A stretch of 64,000 nucleotides of DNA from Prochilodus magdalenae (lineage: Eukaryota > Chordata > Actinopteri > Characiformes > Prochilodontidae): contig JAMWET010005000.1 of assembly GCA_024036415.1 (NCBI GenBank), positions 113,501-177,500 of the forward strand, read 5' to 3'. Below, one piece after another: positions 11,013 through 21,478 of this stretch. The translations under genes were made by a program, and so were the position numbers. Position 1 is the stretch's first letter. Every line of letters starts with the position of its first letter. The notes beneath the pieces are model-generated. The model ran no database searches, was not told the DNA's origin, and was given only the letters and a program-made list of their open reading frames with translations.

Positions 11013-14000
11013 ATGGCCGAGGGAAGTCTTTCAGTGGATGAGTTCAGCTGTCCAGTGTGTCTGGAGCTCCTGAAGGATCCGGTGACCATTCCATGTGGAC
11101 ACAGCTTCTGTAAGGTGTGCATTAATGGCTGCTGGGATCAGGAGGACCTGAGGGGGGCTTATAGCTGCCCTCAGTGCAGACGCTCCTTCACTCCTAGACC
11201 TGTACTGGGTAAGAACACCATGCTGGCTGAAGTGGTGGAGAAGCTGAAGAAGACGGAGCTCCACCCTGCCTCTCCTGCTGGACCTGGAGATGTGGAGGGT
11301 GATGTCCACAATGGGAGAAAACTCAAAACCCTCAAATCCTGCCTGGTGTGTCTGGCCTCGTACTGTGAAACCCACCTCCAGCCTCATCATCAGTCTCCTG
11401 GCCTCAAGAAGCACAAGGTGGTCAAAGCCTCCAGACGCCTCCGGGAGCAGATCTGCTCGGAGCATGAGAAGCTGCTGGAGGTGTACTGTCGCACTGACCA
11501 GCAGTGTATCTGCATGCTGTGTACCATGGAGGACCATAGAGGACACGACACGGTATCAGCGGCAGCAGAGCGAGCTGAGAGACAGGTAGGGACTCTTCTA
11601 CTGCTGACCACTCGTTGAGAAGTGATGGGTGTTGGGTTCCTCTCCGATGTAGCTAGTGGTGGAGAGAGAGGATGTAACGTGTGGTATGTGACACCAGATG
11701 GAAGGGAAGGACACAGACGTAGTGTCGGTGCATGTGTGGATGAACAAAGGGCTCCAGGTTGCTGTATGTACATTAGCTGAGAGTATATAGGATGAACAGG
11801 TAGTGAAGGTTCAGTTAAACAATGACCTGAACACTTGAACTTGGCCAGAAGTTAAAGTAGACTGAGCACAGTACTCAAAAATAAATCTATGAAAACGGCT
11901 AATCTGTTTAACTAGGTCTTACCCTAAAGGACGTGCAGCAGGTGGTGCATCCCCCGTACCTGATCTCTCTATACCATGAACCTCTTTTCCATCTGCAGAC
12001 TCAGGTGATGGAGATTCAGAAGAAATACCAGCTGAAAATCCAGAAGAGGGAGGAGGAGCTACAGGAGCTGAAGATCACTGTGGAGCATCACAAGGTAGGT
12101 TTGGATCAGGGCAGGAGCGGAGCTGACGTCCAGAGGAGCCGATTCAGTGTAAGTTCTCGTTTGTCCTCTAACAGCGCTCAGCACACTCAGCAGTGAAGGA
12201 CATGGAGAGGATCTTCACTGAGCTGATCTGCTACTTTGAGAGGAAGCGCTCGGAGCTATCCGATCTGATCAGAGCTCAGGAGAAGGCTGCTGTGAGAGGA
12301 GCTGAAGGAGTCCTGAAGAGACTGGAGCAGGAGATCGCTGAGCTGAGGAGGAGGAACACTGAGCTGGAGCAGCTCTCACTCACTGAGGACCATCTCCACT
12401 TCCTCCAGGTAACCGAAGGAGGAGAGAGTCAAATCTCTCTTATTGTCACGTCACGTTTCCACAGGTGTGAAGGTGAGTGAAAAACCTAGGTGTGTAGTCC
12501 CCTACAGTACTTCAATATAAACAATAAATATTATACAGTAAATATATACAGTACTAAACACCTAAATCTCTGTTTACACTAATATACAGTTTTATATAAC
12601 AGTAATATAAAGTTCTGAATAAAAACTATGATATATGCAGATGTACACATTACCATATAGCACTATGGTAAGGCTGAGGTAGATGAGAGATGCAGGGTAT
12701 ATACAGGGCATAGAATATTATATATGTATATACATACACTACAGATATACAGTGTGGATGGAAGATAACAGTAGGTCAGTCTATATGTGCGGTATAATAT
12801 GCTAATGTAAAGTGCAGAGTGATGAGTCTCCATGGAGATCATGGTTTAGATGGTTTTGGTGAGGTGTGCTGAACCAGGTCCATATACCGGTGCCTCAGCA
12901 CTACTGGCTGTTCAGTAGCCTGATGACTCGGGGGGAGATCTCGGGGGCGGCTGGTTCTGGACTTTATACTTCGGAACCTCCTCCCACTCGGCAGCTGTGA
13001 GAACAGACAGTGGCTTGGGTGGGTGGAGTCCTTTAGAACCCTCCTGGTTCTCCTCAGGCAGCGGCTGGTGTATAAATCCAGGAGGTTTGGAAGCTGAACC
13101 CCGGTGATGTACTGGGCTGTCCGCACCACCCTCTGCAGAGCTTTCCGCTCGATAGCAGTGCAGCTTCCATACCAGGTGGTGATGGAGCCAGTTAGAATGC
13201 TCTCCACAGTACATGTGTAGAAGGTTCTGAGGGTGCGGGGGTCCATGCCAAACCTCTTCAGCCGTCTGAGAAAGAAGAGGCGCTGCTGTGCCTTCTTCAC
13301 CACCCGTGTGGTGTGTTCAGTCCATGTGAGTTCCTCTGTGATGTGAACACCGAGGAGCTTAAAGCTGCTGACCCTCTCTACAGCGGCCCCAGTGATGGTG
13401 ATGGGGGTGTGCACTCTCTCCTGCTTCCTGAAGTCCACTATCAGCTCCTTGGTCTTGTTGACGTTGAGAGAAAGGTTATTCTCCCGGCACCAGTGTGTCA
13501 GGAAGCTGACCTCCTCTCTGTAGGCCTCCTCGTTGTTATTGGAGATCAGGCCCACAGCTGTAGTGTCATCTGCAGATTTGATGATGACAGTGGAGCTGTG
13601 TCTGGCTGTACAGTCGTGCGTATACAGGGAGTACAAGAGAGGGCTGAGCACACAACCCTGTGGGGCTCCAGTGCTAAGGGTCAGTGAGGAGGAGGTGATG
13701 CCAGCCAACTTCACCACCTGGCGTCGGTCCGTCAGGAAGTTCAGGATCCAGCTACACAGAGAACTGTTCAGACCCAGATCCCGAAGCTTGATGTGGAGTC
13801 TCGACGGGACGATGGTGTTGAATGCTGAGCTGTAGTCCACAAACAGCATTCTCTCATACGTGGTCTGTTGGTCCAGGTGGGAGAGGGCAGTGTGCAGTGT
13901 ACGTGTTATGTCTGTCCAGGTGGAGCCAGGTGGGAGAGGGCAGTGTGCAGTGTCAGGGCTATTGCATCATCAGTGGATCTGTTCTGTCGGTGGGCGAACT

Positions 14001-17000
14001 GCAGTGGGTCCAGGGTGGCGGGTAGTGAGGAGCAGATGAAGTCTCCAACCAGCTTCTCAAAGCACCTGCTTATGATGGAGGTCAGAGCAACTGGGCGGCA
14101 GTCATTTAAGGTGGTGATCCTGGCTGTCTTTGGGACTGGCACAATGGTGGCCAGTCTGAAACATGCTGGCACGACTGACAGGGAGAGAGAGAGGGTGGAG
14201 ATGTCTGTGAACACTGATAGCTGATGTGCACATACTTTAAGAATTCGTCCAGGTATGCCATCTGGTCCGGATGCCTTGCGGATGTTGACTCGTTTGAAAG
14301 CTTTGCACACGGAGACAGAGTGGGGGGCTGAGTCGGCGGTAGCAAGGGCTCTTTCTGGGAGTACGGTGACGTAAAATGCGTTGAGAAACTGGAAGTCTGG
14401 TTTCCGATGAGCGATCGGTGATCTGATTTGTAAAAGTGTTTGTCGTAGGAGCTGACAGGATTTAGTGCCCATGTAGATACAACAAAAAACTTTGTTGTAC
14501 TCTGTGCCATCTTCCCATAGTGTGTGGGTGTGTTGGGTTAGGAGCGTGTGGGTGTGGGTTCCTCCAGAGTGTGGAGTCTTACTGAGGTTCTATGATCTCT
14601 CTGCTCTGTGTTCGTCTCTCTCTGTGTCTCTGTGTAGAGCGTCCCGTCTCTCTCGGCTCCTCCTGGATCTCCGGTCTTTCCCACCGTCACTGCCCGTCCT
14701 GGACACTGTTTTGAGGAGGTGGTGAAGTCTGTGTCTCAGCTGAGGGACAAAGTGGAGGAGGTCTGTGGGGAGGAGATCAGGAGCGCGTCCCTTCATGGTA
14801 AAGGACTGGAGTATATGAACCTGCTGAAGGACGTTCTCTGTTATACACTCATCATCAAAAGAATAGTGCAGCACAAATAGCTGCACCCAGAAGGAACCAA
14901 GCGACAGGAATGGACCATGGAGACATGCTGGTGATTCCAGTTTCACACTCTGCCACACATGTGAGGTAAACAAGGGCGGGGCTTATCTCTGTACCTGACT
15001 GACCCAACACCACCATTACAGACCTCCAGCGAGCAGTGGTGTCCTCCATGAGTCCTCCTGTTAGTGCAGCACCATCGGCAGACGGCTGCACCACGCAGGA
15101 CCACATGCACACAGACCGTTACCACGACTGTCCTTAACACCACGTCACCGTCACCAAAGACTGCAGTGGTGTCGTACCAGACTGTCATGGAGTGACTCAG
15201 AATGGCAGCGGGTCATCTTCAGTGACGAGTCCCGCTTTAGTCTTGGTGGAGACGCCCAACGAATCCGTGTGTGGAGTTGTCACACGTCCAGAAGACCTGG
15301 TGTCCCTCCACCTCCACCCCTACCGCACCATCTGCAGGAGCTGTGTGAGGATGTTCAAGCTGCATGGGATGGATTATCACAGGACACCATCAGGAACCTC
15401 TACAGCTCCATACCGAGACGTCTGGCGTGTTGGGTTAGCGAACACGGCGGCCCGACGCCATACTGAGAGACAGACTTCTGTATGTGTAGCTCAATAAATA
15501 TTGATCATATCAGTCTAAACTTATCACCAGTTATTGATCCTGGTCACCTTTAACCTCCTTCCCAACACACCTGCACCCCCACACCTCCTTCTGGAGCAGC
15601 TATTCTATTGATGATGAGTGTATAGGGGACGGTAGCTGTGGTCCAGCAGGAGAGAGATGGTCTGTACTGTAGCAGTATGTAGGGGGTGTAGGTCTCAGAG
15701 CTCTCTCAGTGACTCACTGTGTTTATCTGTTTCAGTGAAAGAAATCCAGATCACGGAACCCAAAACCAGAGAGGAGTTTCTGTACTGTAAGTCTGAGACA
15801 CACACCTGTCTTCTTTACCTGCCTGTCAGTTTACTTTGACCTAAAACTTTGGATTTTCGGACAAGATCCGAAAGGAGGATCTTTAAAAAGTCTGATCTTT
15901 ACAATATGTGTTTGTGGGCGTGTATCATGGCCCCACCGAAGGAGGTTTCTGGGGGCTGGAGGGGGTTACAGAGCCATCTCTATAGAGTTTGGGCTCCACC
16001 ATCCACCATCAGACAGACCATGTGCATATGGAGGATGTTCAGGACCCCCGTTACCCTCCCCAGGAGTGGACCACCAACAAATATCACTTTTAGAACAAGG
16101 TTTCTTTCAGGTCTCAGAGGAACCCAGGAGAACTTCTAAGCAACTTCATTAACTAGCTCTCACATTAGCTAATGTCCATGAGTCCACTATCAGCAGGACA
16201 CTGAACAACAGCGGTGTGCATGGCGGGAATGCATGGAGAACCTCACTGCTCTCTTAGAAGAACATTGCCGCCCGTCTGCAGTTTGATGAAGACCATATGG
16301 ATGAGCCAGACGAGCTACTGGAACAGTGTTCTGTGGATGAGAAACTAGAGCACTGTGTTCCAGCTTAGGAACCTTATCCCGTCTGTGAAACATGGTGGTG
16401 GTAGTATCATGGCTTCGTCCGGCCCAATACCTTGAAGTGAGCAGTTCACTGGAGGATTCCCACCAGCGTAAGAATTGGAGGTGTACTGTACGGAGGAATG
16501 GGATAAAACTCCTCCAGTCCGAGGTGCACAAATCAACAGGTACAGGAAATGTTATTGCTGATCAGACCAGGTGCTAAAAGCACAGGTTCTAAAGGGTTCA
16601 CAAATTAAGCACCACTGTAGATGATCTGCCAGTGACATCAGTGTGCCACATTACTGGGATCTGATCTCTATAATTAGTACCGTGAGGGTCTTCCTCCGGC
16701 CACGTGTGTGGCCTCCCATGCCAGGGCATTCTCCAGCAGGGGAATACTCGCCCACATATGCCAAGGGTTTCCCAGTAATGTCATTAAACATGGATTTGGT
16801 TGAACAGCTGGATGAATCCGTCCCGCTCAGGGCTGCTGGGTGGGGAGCCGCTGCCGTGGTTCTGGATGAAGGTTGCTTTGGGCCTGTAGCTGCTGTAGAA
16901 CTTTACTGACCTGAGTGTTTATCTCCCTCAGATTCCTCTGACCTCACACTGGATCCCAACACAGCGAGTAAATTCCTGCGTCTGTCTGAGGGGAACAGAG

Positions 17001-17464
17001 TGGTGACCTGGAGTGACACCGTCCAGCCTTTCCCTGACCATCTGGACCGATTTGACATGTCCCAGGTTCTGTGTAGAGAGAGTGTGAGCGGGCGCTGTTA
17101 CTGGGAGGTGGAGTGGACTGGGGGCTGGGGGGTCTGTATAGCGATGTCATATAAGGACATCAGGAGGAAGGGAGACGATATAGAGTGCATGTTCGGATAT
17201 AACGATCAGTCCTGGAGCCTGTCCTGTTTCCCCTCCGGCTACTCCTTCATACACGACTACTACAGCACTGAAGTCCCCGCAGCGTCCAGCTCCTGTAGAG
17301 TGGGGGTGTATGTGGACTACAGGGCAGGAGCTCTGTCCTTCTACAGCGTCTCGGACACAATGACCCTCCTCCATACGGTCCACACCACATTCACTCACGC
17401 CATCTACCCCGGGTTCAGAGTTTGCTCAGGATCATCAGTTAAACTGTGCGGCTCAGACCGGTAG
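11013..17464 (+). CDS. finTRIM-like E3 ligase, gene 2
   Basis: Exons are 11013-11585, 11999-12094, 12175-12408, 14638-14797, 15736-15786 and 16932-17464, predicting 548 residues. Order: RING (C13 to C55, C3HC4), degenerate B-box 1, B-box 2 (C148-x2-H-x7-C type, ending in HRGH), coiled coil 192-301, linker, and PRY-SPRY 372-548 ending KLCGSDR. In B-box 1 the pair of cysteines found at 96 and 99 in genes 3-5 (numbering of genes 4 and 5) is replaced by Gly96 and His99, while the downstream KSCLVC part remains. Zinc binding there is therefore doubtful. Intron 3 holds a 2.1-kb LINE copy, intron 4 a Tc1 copy and intron 5 a Tc1 relic, yet all splice sites look intact. The role is a membrane-free E3 ubiquitin ligase of innate immunity by family. 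The ligand of B30.2 is unknown. Confidence 0.9.
12429..14519 (-). mobile_element. 5'-truncated non-LTR retrotransposon (L2/Rex1-like) in intron 3 of gene 2
   Basis: In genes 1, 3, 4 and 5 intron 3 reads straight through a GGAGGAGAGAG-TGTG junction. In gene 2 this junction is split by about 2.1 kb of minus-strand LINE sequence. The 3' end faces left (CAATAAGAGAGATTT-type end), the 3' UTR covers about 12430-12838, and reverse transcriptase sequence fills the rest. There is no endonuclease domain, so the copy is truncated at its 5' end. No clear target duplication beyond a couple of bases is visible. Confidence 0.85.
12839..14472 (-). pseudogene. Reverse transcriptase pseudogene of the LINE in gene 2
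   Basis: Two minus-strand frames, 14472-13906 and 13849-12839, together cover a non-LTR reverse transcriptase. Fingers and palm motifs are visible: [30 protein letters not shown] and the catalytic-turn motif [10 protein letters not shown]. The FADD box reads SADD, so the aromatic residue before ADD is lost. The break between the frames coincides with a short direct duplication around 13870-13960. The C-terminal half is otherwise open for 336 codons, which suggests fairly recent decay. Confidence 0.85.
14844..15622 (+). mobile_element. Non-autonomous Tc1/mariner-like element in intron 4 of gene 2
   Basis: The inverted ends read TACACTCATCATCAA on the left and its complement on the right, each flanked by TA (14842-14843 and 15623-15624). 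The interior keeps the C-terminal part of a Tc1-type transposase on the plus strand, with FSDESRFSL at about 15220-15245 and [18 protein letters not shown] at about 15325-15370, but lacks the N-terminal half. About 90 bp of intron sequence present in genes 3-5 is missing around the insertion. It is the best preserved member of a family with several relics in this window. Confidence 0.8.
16170..16600 (+). mobile_element. Tc1-like transposase relic in intron 5 of gene 2
   Basis: One frame reads VKHGGGSIM near 16387-16413, a hallmark of the Tc1 catalytic domain. It is preceded by WNSVLW-type sequence and a stop. The surrounding sequence has the expected order but with stops and frameshifts, and no inverted ends were found. 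It belongs to a lineage other than the neighbouring element at 14844. Confidence 0.65.
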
Positions 17465-17573
17465 CTGCCATGCGTATGTACGTCTGGTTGCTCTCCACCA
17501 CGGACTGTCCGTACAGAGGAGGCGATCTGGACGGACTTTAAAGTGTCATAATCTGCTTTTTTTTTTTTCTTCC

Positions 17574-17579
17574 ATTAAA
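17574..17579 (+). terminator. Candidate poly(A) signal of gene 2
   Basis: ATTAAA lies 110 bp after the stop codon, just after a T-rich run. It is a common variant of the hexamer. Confidence 0.35.
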
Positions 17580-19453
17580 TTTCACCGTAACCGCCGTGGC
17601 TCGTCCTGCTGTACAGTAATACGCCTGATTAAAGCTGTGTGAGGTAAAGTCATCTCAGTGTCACCCTTTATTGAGGTCAGGAACAGACGCACACCAGAGA
17701 GACTCCAGCTCAGCTTCCACACATCATTCCTGCCTCCTGACCTGTTCCCTGTTCGGAGTGCTCCTTCATCTAGTTTGCCCAGTAAGAATGTGAAGAACAA
17801 GTAACCCTCAAACAGTAACGATGCTCACATCTCTCCCGAAAATCACATCCTGTCCGTCCCGGGGAAGCACTCTTTCAGTTAGCATGAGAACAGATTCTTA
17901 TTTTCTTATTTTTCTTCAAAGCCTTTTTAAGATGACAGCCCTTTACAGGCTGGCGTACAAGCTCCTAACGCCAGCAGGTGTCAAAGGGGGTATTCGAGTT
18001 GGGTTGCTGTTGAGAATGGTGTCTGGGGTCACCGGTGAGGTCTCCGTGCTGGGCACCGTCACACCTTCAGATGGACTAGAGGCACTCTGCGGATGTCTGA
18101 CGTCTGCGTGCCTTGCTCTGTTTGCGGTCTGGGGTCAGACCGGTTAGCTGATGGTGGCAGACCTGGTCTCTCTGGTGCGGCTGCAGGACGAGTAGGTCGA
18201 GTGTGGAGTGGCTCTGTTGTAGAAGAATCCTTGGGCCTGCTTGTTTCACTGATCTGGAAGATGTGGGACTGGCATTCTGGTCTGACTCCTTACCATCAGC
18301 TGGCATTAGTGGGAGTGGCCAGGTAACTCTGTACTGCCAGACGTGGGCCTGGCTGTGCTCTGGTCTCTTAGCGGTGGGATTTCTTTGTGGGTATTATGGG
18401 CTGGAGGTGGTGTGGGTGAAACTGTATGTCTTTGCAAAGCTCAAACTCAAAAAAAAGATTTGCTCATGCGGGTTTCCTCACCTGACTTGCTGATTGTAAG
18501 TGTTGACAGGTGAGCTATGTCAGTGTCACATGAGTAGACATTCTTGACAACTAGGAATTTACCACCACCTCGTTAGCATATATGCTCTGATATTGTCAAG
18601 GGCCTTCCAGCAGTGGCGTAGTCAGCAGTGGGGTAGTCGCCAATGGCTCCCTCCTATGTGTGTGTCTGTTTTGCTGTCTCAGTGACCTCACGTTCTTCAC
18701 ATTGGACCACATGGGGGCCCCAATCACTGGGTCAACTGTGGGCTCAGTCGGATATGGCAGCCGGAGCAGCGGCGGGAAACAGTGGTGCTTTGAACGTTGC
18801 ACGTCAGACTCTGAGGTTGGCTCTCTCCTTGGTTCTCGTGCTCTCTCTCTCCTTTCCTGTGGACATCCTTCCATCAGAATATAAAACCTGAACGCTGCTA
18901 TGAACACACTCGGACTTCAGGTGAGTTGGTCTCTGAGTGGGTCCAATCAGTTTTAGGCACAGACCTCTACGTAGTGAGTGATTCTGTAGGTGTTCCGGCA
19001 TTTCAGTGGGGGAGTTCAAGGTTCTGCTCCTGCTTGTTGCTGCTGTCATTGTTTGAGGGCTTCTTAAACCTGGAGCTTCTGTGGTTGATTATTTGTACTG
19101 TACAAGAACATATGGTCTGAATACAACACTGTGAAATATACTGATGAGTCATGTGACTGCGAAGATGAAATGTAATGACGCTACGACGTTAGACAGCTTC
19201 AGCCCCACTCCAGCGTAGCCTGAAATTCAGAGACATCTTCCAGCATCAAACCCACTGCAGCAGCAGACGAGCTATTGTCTCTGACTGTACATCTACAAGG
19301 TGGACCAGCACACTAACACACCACCACCACATCAGTGTCACTGCAGTGCTGAGAATGCTCCACCCCACAGCATACCTTCTTCATACCGTATCAGCTTATA
19401 AATGAATGCCACCCCAGTAAATTAATAAGTCTGACTCAAACTAAAGGCCCATA
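17580..19453. other. Intergenic DNA between genes 2 and 3, no gene seen
   Basis: Several overlapping open frames of 70-108 codons exist on both strands (for example 17821-18147 and 18596-18907). They show no recognisable domain and no splice context. I assign no function. Confidence 0.4.
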
Positions 19454-19467
19454 CTGCCATCTAGTGG
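19454..19467 (-). promoter_or_regulatory. CTCF-like core motif upstream of gene 3
   Basis: The minus strand reads CCACTAGATGGCAG, which fits the CCASYAGRKGGCAS core of vertebrate CTCF sites. The same 14 bases recur upstream of genes 4 and 5. Occupancy is inference. Confidence 0.4.
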
Positions 19468-19597
19468 TCTTTTGTCATAACACTCGCCACACAGGAGCCA
19501 CAAAACAACATCTTTTCTGAAGGTTTGAAGTTGTTTGTTAGTGAGCTGGACACTTTGTTGCACACATCTGTACATCAAATACCTAAATCATCCTAGC

Positions 19598-19667
19598 GTC
19601 TCTCGCTCTCTCTCTCTCTCTATCTCTCTTTCGCTCTCTCTCTCTCTCTCTCTCTCCTCCCCTCCCC
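19598..19667. repeat. CT-rich microsatellite upstream of gene 3
   Basis: An interrupted CT run lies about 125-195 bp before the ATG of gene 3 and just before the ISRE-like motif. Confidence 0.9.
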
Positions 19668-19684
19668 CCACTCTCAGTTCAGCA

Positions 19685-19698
19685 GAAGTGAAAGTAAA
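19685..19698 (+). promoter_or_regulatory. ISRE-like motif upstream of gene 3
   Basis: GAAGTGAAAGTAAA is a weaker version of the GAAA-repeat motif found at the same place in genes 1, 4 and 5. Confidence 0.35.
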
Positions 19699-19791
19699 TA
19701 TGATCTCTGTTAAGAACCAGGAAGTTCAGAACCAGGTTAGAGCGGCTGCTCAGGTCGTTGTTAGAATTCACTCCTGTAGAGTTTCTGAGAA

Positions 19792-21397
19792 ATGGCCGAG
19801 GGAAGTCTTTCAGTGGATGAGTTCAGCTGTCCAGTGTGTCTGGAGCTCCTGAGGGATCCGGTGACCATTCCATGTGGACACAGCTTCTGTAAGGTGTGCA
19901 TTAATGGCTGCTGGGATCAGGAGGACCTGAGGGGGGCTTATACCTGCCCTCAGTGCAGACGCTCCTTCACTCCTAGACCTGTACTGGGTAAGAACACCAT
20001 GCTGGCTGAAGTGGTGGAGAAGCTGAAGAAGCTCCACGCTGCTTCTCCTGCTGGACCTGGAGATGTGGAGTGTGATGTCTGCACTGGGAGGAAGCTCCGA
20101 GCTGTGAAGTCATGCCTGGTGTGTCTGGCCTCGTACTGTGAAACCCACCTCCAGCCTCATCATCAGTCTCCTGCCTTTAAGAAGCACAAGCTGGTGGAAG
20201 CCTCCAGACGCCTCCGGGAGCAGATCTGCTCGGAGCATGAGAAGCTGCTGGAGGTGTACTGTCGCACTGACCAGCAGTGTATCTGCATGCTGTGTACCAT
20301 GGAGGACCATAGAGGACACGACACGGTATCAGCGGCAGCAGAGCGAGCTGAGAGACAGGTAGGGACCCTTCTACTGGCTTAGTATAAACATTAACTTTAA
20401 CTGCCTGGCCAGCAGTAAAGTCCGGCTGAACACAAGTATTCAGGTATTTGGTTATTAGGTTTTTGTTTGTGGATCTTTACATTAGCTAGATGCGCTAGTG
20501 AGCTAACATTAGAGCCATTGGCTTCAAGCTGTGCTCTTCTTCATTGGTGTAAGAACTGTAACTCACCTTATCAACTGCAGACATCTCCTCTTCTCTTTCC
20601 CATCACAAGGAAAGAGCTCGATTCTAACTGAGTTCTGTTCAAGTAATGAGAGCATAAGCCAGCGCAGTTGGCTTGGACCTGGTAGTGAAAGTCGAAATGT
20701 TATGGCTTAACAGTTAGGTTTGTAATAGGTAATGACTGTAACCTCAACACAACCCCTGAAACTTAAAATATTTGCTTCTGATTGTTGCTGAATCTCTGGA
20801 TGGTATTTGGGCCACCCTGCAGGAAAGTGGAGGATGGTGCCAAAGAAGTGAAAACAATAACACAACGGTTAACCTCCATACCCAGTTCTAATCCCCCAAT
20901 ACCTGATGTGTCTAAGCCATCAAATCAGCTACTGTTTGTGTCCAGGTGTGCCCAAAACTTACATGTCCATACATCACACTAGTAGGCGAGAACAAGAGAC
21001 AGAGCAACAAAGTAAGGCCAAGGCCTTGTTCAGACTGACAGTCCAAACCTGATGTTTGGTGTATTCAGATTGGTGTCTGATAGTCTCATGGAACAGAAGT
21101 GGTTTGAAACACTATGCCAAACAGATCTTTACTGATGCACCTCAGTCTGGACTGAGTGGGATGGAAATGTCCAGACACACACATCCGATCTGATCACTCG
21201 CAGTGTGGAAAGCCAACTCAAAAGTCCAATTTGATCATATTTTCTCCTTTGGCTTTGCAGAAGAATTTGGTGGAGATTCAGAAGAAATACCAGCAGAAAA
21301 TCCAGGAAAGAGAGAAAGAGCTCCAGGAGCTGAAGAGCACTGTTGACTATCTCAAGGTAAGTTTGGAGTATTTTCTGACCTGGCTTGCCCTGGAGGG

Positions 21398-21478
<81 letters not shown>

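Noticed and set aside
11031..11546. 171-codon minus-strand frame opposite exon 1 of gene 2 (similar at 34057-34572 and 42758-43273)
   Set aside because: It is the antisense shadow of a conserved RING/B-box exon. It recurs only because the sense strand is conserved, and it has no promoter or family resemblance.
14943..15188. Minus-strand 81-codon frame also seen at 10281-10502
   Set aside because: It is the antisense of Tc1 transposase sequence and recurs only because both sites hold copies of the same transposon.
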